NCBI GenBank assembly: GCA_015272195.1
Contig: JACYMC010000245.1
Coordinates: forward strand, 1 to 35,014
Direction: 5' to 3'
Origin: Candidatus Sericytochromatia bacterium
GTDB taxonomy: Bacteria > Cyanobacteriota > Sericytochromatia > UBA7694
DNA length: 35,014 nt
Shown here: in pieces, positions 31,250 through 35,014 of the stretch
How the letters are laid out: every line of letters starts with the position of its first letter
Position numbering within the stretch: position 1 is the stretch's first letter
Notes under the pieces: model-generated
Told to the model about the DNA's origin: nothing
What the model saw: only the letters and a program-made list of their open reading frames with translations
Database searches by the model: none
Made by a program: the position numbers and the translations under genes

Positions 31250-34138
31250 ATGAAAGCACGCCTGCTGAGCTTACTCTTTTTGCCGCTTCTGCTGCTGTCG
31301 CCGGCCCAGGCTGAAGAGATCAAGGTCAAGTACAAAGCCGATAAAGTCGAGGCTCTGGGGCAGCAAAATGTCTTTCGGCTGATTGGCAATGTGGAGCTGG
31401 AAGTACGTGATTTTATCATTCGCAGCCAACAGTTAGACTACGATACCCGCAACAAAATCCTGCGCTCCGATGTGATCTTTGAAATGGAGCAAAAACGCAA
31501 AGATGGCAAAACCCGGCGGGTCAAGGGCACGTCGTTTCGCTATGATGTCAATCTGCGCCGGGTAGAGGCCGAAAACGTCTATCTGGTGATTCCGGCCCAG
31601 GCTGAAGATCAGGAGGTCTATGTACAGGGTGAACTGATGACCGCTTACAATGACGGCGAACGTGTGATCTTCCGCAACGGCTTTTACACCACCTGCAACC
31701 ACTTTGCAAGCCCGGAGCACGAACACGCTGAGGAAGACCCTTACAGTCGCGAGGCCGTGCGCAAGCGCGCTACCCACTACGCCATTGACGCTGAGATCCT
31801 CGATTTTGTGCAGGACAAACGTGTTCTGGCCTGGAATGCCAGCGTCCTGACCTTTGAAAACCCGGCCTTCTGGTTTCCCTTCTGGTATATTCCTCTCGAA
31901 GGGCCCGGCCAGATCAAGCGTCCGGATGTGGACGCCGGTCAGAACCCGGTTGAAGGGATTTTTACCCGCTTTAAGGGCTATTACAAATGGAACGAGTACC
32001 ATGACGGCCAGTGGTATCTGACGGTGATGGAAAAAACCGGCGTCGGTCTGGGTTTTCAGCATGACTGGGTGGCTTACCCCAACTCGATTACCCGCCTGTA
32101 TTTTTACGGTCTGCCCGTCACCACCGATCTGCTGAATATTCCCCAGGCTTTGTTTGTGCCGCCGGATCCACTGGCCAGTGCAGCCAGCGGCCTGATGACA
32201 CAGCAGACCAGCGGCAACAGCTGGCAAAGCAACGTGCTGAACTGGCTCGACAATAAATTTGTCGACCGGGAATTTGAAATCCGGCACAAACAGCGCTTAT
32301 TGCCCCATATGGAGGCTGAGGTGCTGTACAGCGACAAAGATCTTTACAACGTCTCGCTGTTTCAGGCCCAGCGCAACCCACAGCGCAACTTTCAGTTCAA
32401 CCTCAAAGACAGTGAGATCTTTAACCTGGACCCCTACACCGATCTGAACCTGGACACGGATCTGCAGCTGCGTCAGGGGGTCAACAGCCCTCAGACCACC
32501 CGTTTTGACGTTCAGGATCCCAGCTTGCTGATACAAGAAACGCGGCTGAGCCAAACCCAGAACCGCACGGCCAATTTTACCACCCGACTGGGCCAGGCCA
32601 ATCTGAACCTGCGCAGCAACTGGAGCAATAACTTTAACCAGGTGCAAACCCAGCAAATTCGGCAAGGTCTGCCTTTGCCCCCCCCCGATAACCAGGCCCC
32701 CAGTGGCAATGAAAACTGGAACTCCACCATGGATTTTCGCACCCCCATTGATGAAAACACCAATATCAGGGCCAATCTGGTCTATAACAGCAATATCAAC
32801 GGCATCAGCGCGACCTCCAGTGGCACCCTCAACCAGACTTTGCAGCCCCGCATCAGCCTGGATCAGCGCCAGAGCTGGGGGCAGATCCAGCTGGTCTACG
32901 AAGACTTTTTTGACCTCTCCCCGCCCAACCCCAACGCGGTGGGGGCCAATGGCCAGATCAAAAAGCTACCCGAACTCGGCCTGCGCTTTGAACCCTTTTT
33001 TAAAGACAGCTTTCCGATTACGCTCGAAAGCCGCATTGGACGATACTTTGATCCGGCCTCGGTGCTCGAAGGCAGCAGCCTGAACGAAATTGGCCGCACC
33101 CAGTTTAAGCTCTCGATGCCCGCCAAAGAGTTTGATCTGGGGCTGGGCATGAAGGTCAATTACAGCGGCAGCAGCTTTGAGCAACGCTTTTATCAGACCC
33201 TCGACGCCGAATATATTCTGACCGGCCGGGTCAACCTTAAAAACGATCTGACGCCCTATTTTATTCCCAACCTCAGCTATGAACGCACGATTCAGGACCT
33301 GGAAAACAACAACTCGCCCTTTCTCAACTTTGAGCCCCTTGGCCTGCGCCGCACCAACAGCCTGACGGCCGACCTGCGCTTTGTGAACCTGCCGGAGTTC
33401 ACGATGAACATCACGGGCGGTTACGATTATCTGAACCGGCTTTATCAGCCGATTCGCGCCAATATCAGCTCCGAGATCGGTGGCCAGTTTGTGCTGCGCG
33501 CCAACAGCAGTTATACCCCGGTCAACGTGACCGATGAGCAAGTCGGTCAGCCCCTGCAGGACGTGGACCGCAACGACTATATTCATCCGGGCACTGACCG
33601 GACCATCACCGTGACCCAGGATATGGTGGGCTCTTTTGTGCCCTTTGGCGGGCGCTGGGGCAATACTACCCTCGGCATGCGCTGGCGTAACACACCTGAA
33701 GAGCTCTACATTGGCAATTTAAAAACCTTTGGTCTGGAAGAAGGGATTCCCAACGGTTTTGAAGTCGGTGGGGATATTGCCTATGACTTTCACCAGGGGC
33801 GCATCAACAGTCTCAACGGCATGCTGCGCTTCAAACTGGGCGAGAGCTGGCAATGGCACACCGAAATTGATCTGATTGCCTCGGTACAGCCCACCCTGCT
33901 GCCCCAGAACAGCCAAGAATGGCTCAGCCTGGAGATTCCGTTCCGGATTGTACTGCGCAAGGATCTGCACGACTTTATTCTGACCGCTTCCTGGGACTCT
34001 TTTTACCAGCAGTTTAATCTGAGCCTGTCGCTGCTGGCATTTCCGTTCAGTACAGACGATATCATGGGCAATATGGGCAGTCTGGGCAATCAGCTCGGCC
34101 AGATGAACAATATAGGCGGGCAGATCGGTGGTTTTTAA
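31250..34138 (+). CDS. lptD: LPS-assembly protein LptD (OstA-like outer membrane protein)
   Basis: This 962-aa outer-membrane protein inserts LPS-type lipids in the outer leaflet. The signal peptide (about 1-21) ends AQA-EE. An OstA/jellyroll domain follows (KYKADKVEALGQQNVFRLIGNVELEVRDFIIRSQ), then a large predicted beta-barrel with the LptD patterns AFWFPFWYIPLEGPGQIK and repeated alternating strands. It has very few cysteines (the one noted is in FYTTCNHF), unlike the disulfide-locked enterobacterial protein. The C-terminus is a Gly/Met/Gln/Asn-rich tail ending in Phe after the last strand. It directly follows the LptF/G permease, so inner- and outer-membrane ends of the Lpt bridge are coexpressed. 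Confidence 0.88.
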   Translation: MKARLLSLLFLPLLLLSPAQAEEIKVKYKADKVEALGQQNVFRLIGNVELEVRDFIIRSQQLDYDTRNKILRSDVIFEMEQKRKDGKTRRVKGTSFRYDVNLRRVEAENVYLVIPAQAEDQEVYVQGELMTAYNDGERVIFRNGFYTTCNHFASPEHEHAEEDPYSREAVRKRATHYAIDAEILDFVQDKRVLAWNASVLTFENPAFWFPFWYIPLEGPGQIKRPDVDAGQNPVEGIFTRFKGYYKWNEYHDGQWYLTVMEKTGVGLGFQHDWVAYPNSITRLYFYGLPVTTDLLNIPQALFVPPDPLASAASGLMTQQTSGNSWQSNVLNWLDNKFVDREFEIRHKQRLLPHMEAEVLYSDKDLYNVSLFQAQRNPQRNFQFNLKDSEIFNLDPYTDLNLDTDLQLRQGVNSPQTTRFDVQDPSLLIQETRLSQTQNRTANFTTRLGQANLNLRSNWSNNFNQVQTQQIRQGLPLPPPDNQAPSGNENWNSTMDFRTPIDENTNIRANLVYNSNINGISATSSGTLNQTLQPRISLDQRQSWGQIQLVYEDFFDLSPPNPNAVGANGQIKKLPELGLRFEPFFKDSFPITLESRIGRYFDPASVLEGSSLNEIGRTQFKLSMPAKEFDLGLGMKVNYSGSSFEQRFYQTLDAEYILTGRVNLKNDLTPYFIPNLSYERTIQDLENNNSPFLNFEPLGLRRTNSLTADLRFVNLPEFTMNITGGYDYLNRLYQPIRANISSEIGGQFVLRANSSYTPVNVTDEQVGQPLQDVDRNDYIHPGTDRTITVTQDMVGSFVPFGGRWGNTTLGMRWRNTPEELYIGNLKTFGLEEGIPNGFEVGGDIAYDFHQGRINSLNGMLRFKLGESWQWHTEIDLIASVQPTLLPQNSQEWLSLEIPFRIVLRKDLHDFILTASWDSFYQQFNLSLSLLAFPFSTDDIMGNMGSLGNQLGQMNNIGGQIGGF

Positions 34139-34206
34139 AGCCCCTCCCCCTCAGCGGGAAAGATATGTTATTCTGTGATTCTACAAGATTAAGATTAATT
34201 TAAAAT

Positions 34207-34956
34207 ATAAAAAAACGCATTTTCTGGATTGGACTGATCAGCTTCTGCCTCTGGCTGCCTTTGCAGGCCCTGGCGCGTGTGGTGATGCTGGAGCATGTTG
34301 AAAATCTCAGTCCTGAAGGTTTTCAGAACAAAGCAGAACTAACCATGTTTGGCACCCTGCGCGCCAAGCACCAGCTGGTGCGTCAGATCAGTGAAAACCT
34401 CAAAGAAAACCCTGAAGTGCGTAAAAAGGTCAAGCCCGACCTGCTGGAGCCCCTGGCCGTCAAGCTGTTTAATCTTTAAACCCTAAATCTGAGCGGCGAG
34501 AGCGAGTCTGTACGCATCAAAGCAAAAGTCATTCTGGACGGTCTGCTGATCCCCGAAGACATTAACAGTTTTTTGCAGGATCAGCACTTTTCGATTCTGG
34601 AGTATCGCAAGCACTTACAGCACACCTGGGCGCTGGAAGAAGATTTCAACAGCTATCTCAAAGGCCTGGCTGAAGATCGCAATACCCGCCAGGCCGAAAG
34701 CCGACGGGAACAAATCGGTACGGTACTGCTCAAACGCTATGCCGCCCTCGAAAAATTCTATACCGGCAGTGATGCCCTCGAGCGCAGCTGTCTGCGGGAC
34801 GCTGAACGTTATTTTAATGAAGCCATTGAGCTGGACCCCAATTACAAGCTGGCCTACTTTATGCGCGGCATGGTGCACGTGCGCGCTGAAAAATATGACG
34901 CCGCAGTTGCAGACTTTAACACCGGACTGAAACTGAGTGAAAATGACGAACTGTAG
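34207..34956 (+). pseudogene. Broken secreted TPR protein (lost start codon, in-frame TAA)
   Basis: One reading frame runs from a perfect signal peptide (KKRIFWIGLISFCLWLPLQALA, about 34210-34275) through 34956, broken only by TAA at 34477-34479. Sequence continues in frame after the stop (TLNLSGESESV), and the C-terminal part carries TPR-like helices (AERYFNEAIELDPNYKLAYFMRGMVHVRAEKYDAAVADFNTGL). The codon before KKR is ATA (34207-34209), where ATG would be expected; TAA lies directly upstream at 34201. An intact gene would give about 249 aa. ATG to ATA and CAA to TAA would both be G:C to A:T transitions. It could be a decaying gene, a sequencing artefact, or a protein with a noncanonical start. 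Function is unknown. Confidence 0.6.
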
Positions 34957-35014
34957 TTTCGGAATTTCAAGAGGCGCATAAGCCAGCCACCATCTCATAG
35001 GAGATATTTTTTCG

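Noticed and set aside
34165-34203. 12-codon frame before the broken TPR gene, possible leader peptide
   Set aside because: It has only a weak purine-rich site upstream and no regulatory context; it is in frame with the TPR gene but separated from it by TAA.
34477-34479. TAA as a recoded sense codon
   Set aside because: Other genes in the window end at TAA and TGA normally, and no recoding signal is visible.
34990-35014. Ribosome-binding-like TAGGAGAT at the window end
   Set aside because: It probably belongs to a downstream gene, but no start codon falls inside the window.
1-35014. CRISPR arrays, insertion sequences, prophage or defence genes
   Set aside because: No regularly spaced repeats, transposase, integrase, phage or restriction/toxin motif was found on either strand.

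Overview
**Organism.** The window is about 55% GC and contains only chromosomal housekeeping genes. Two features limit the lineage. SepF, a division protein typical of Gram-positives and Cyanobacteria, is encoded in the same window as outer-membrane LPS-export genes (LptF/G permease and LptD). An aerobic caa3-type cytochrome oxidase operon is also present, and no photosynthesis gene is visible. By inference this fits a non-photosynthetic basal Cyanobacteriota lineage (Sericytochromatia/Blackallbacteria-like). That placement comes from gene content read by eye, not from a tree.

**Layout.** Positions 1-140 hold tRNA-Glu (cut by the window edge) and tRNA-Lys on the minus strand, with a clear promoter. 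Positions 303-6914 hold a frameshifted mgtE Mg2+ transporter, a threonine aldolase/sixA pair, an FGE-like protein overlapping a DCC (DUF393) protein, and an EAL-HDOD/lipoprotein pair. Positions 7017-12898 (minus) are the caa3 oxidase operon coxB-coxA-coxC-subunit IV::cytochrome c-ctaG-cytochrome c, with a perfect FNR/CRP-type box and an extended -10 upstream. Positions 13146-14158 encode a YqeG-type HAD phosphatase and a small membrane protein. Positions 14248-17904 (+) are an NAD-salvage operon pncB-pncA-nadE with a sigma70 promoter overlapped by a palindrome.

Positions 18239-19063 encode an HTH plus coiled-coil protein. The divergent pair yccA (minus) and sepF-plsC (plus) follows. Positions 21251-28042 (minus) are a tight six-gene run: ctaB, sco, PBP2 (mrdA), rodA, a degenerate MreB-like protein and a PQQ beta-propeller lipoprotein. 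Positions 28251-34138 (+) carry citrate synthase, lepB, an LptF/G permease and lptD. The window ends in a TPR gene that has lost its start codon and carries an in-frame stop.

**How the genes work together.** The cox operon, CtaB (heme O synthesis), CtaG and Sco (copper insertion) and citrate synthase describe an aerobic, oxygen-respiring cell. Three c-type heme domains lie in one cox operon. PBP2, RodA and the MreB-like protein form an elongasome module. LepB, LptF/G, LptD and PlsC serve the envelope. Several transcription units share an extended -10 element, and four unit-leading genes look leaderless.

**Novel system.** No defence island, mobile element, CRISPR array or toxin system was found. 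The best candidates for novelty are the degenerate actin-like protein, the subunit IV-cytochrome c fusion with a duplicated cytochrome domain, the FNR box on the oxidase operon, and the FGE-like protein with both canonical cysteines.
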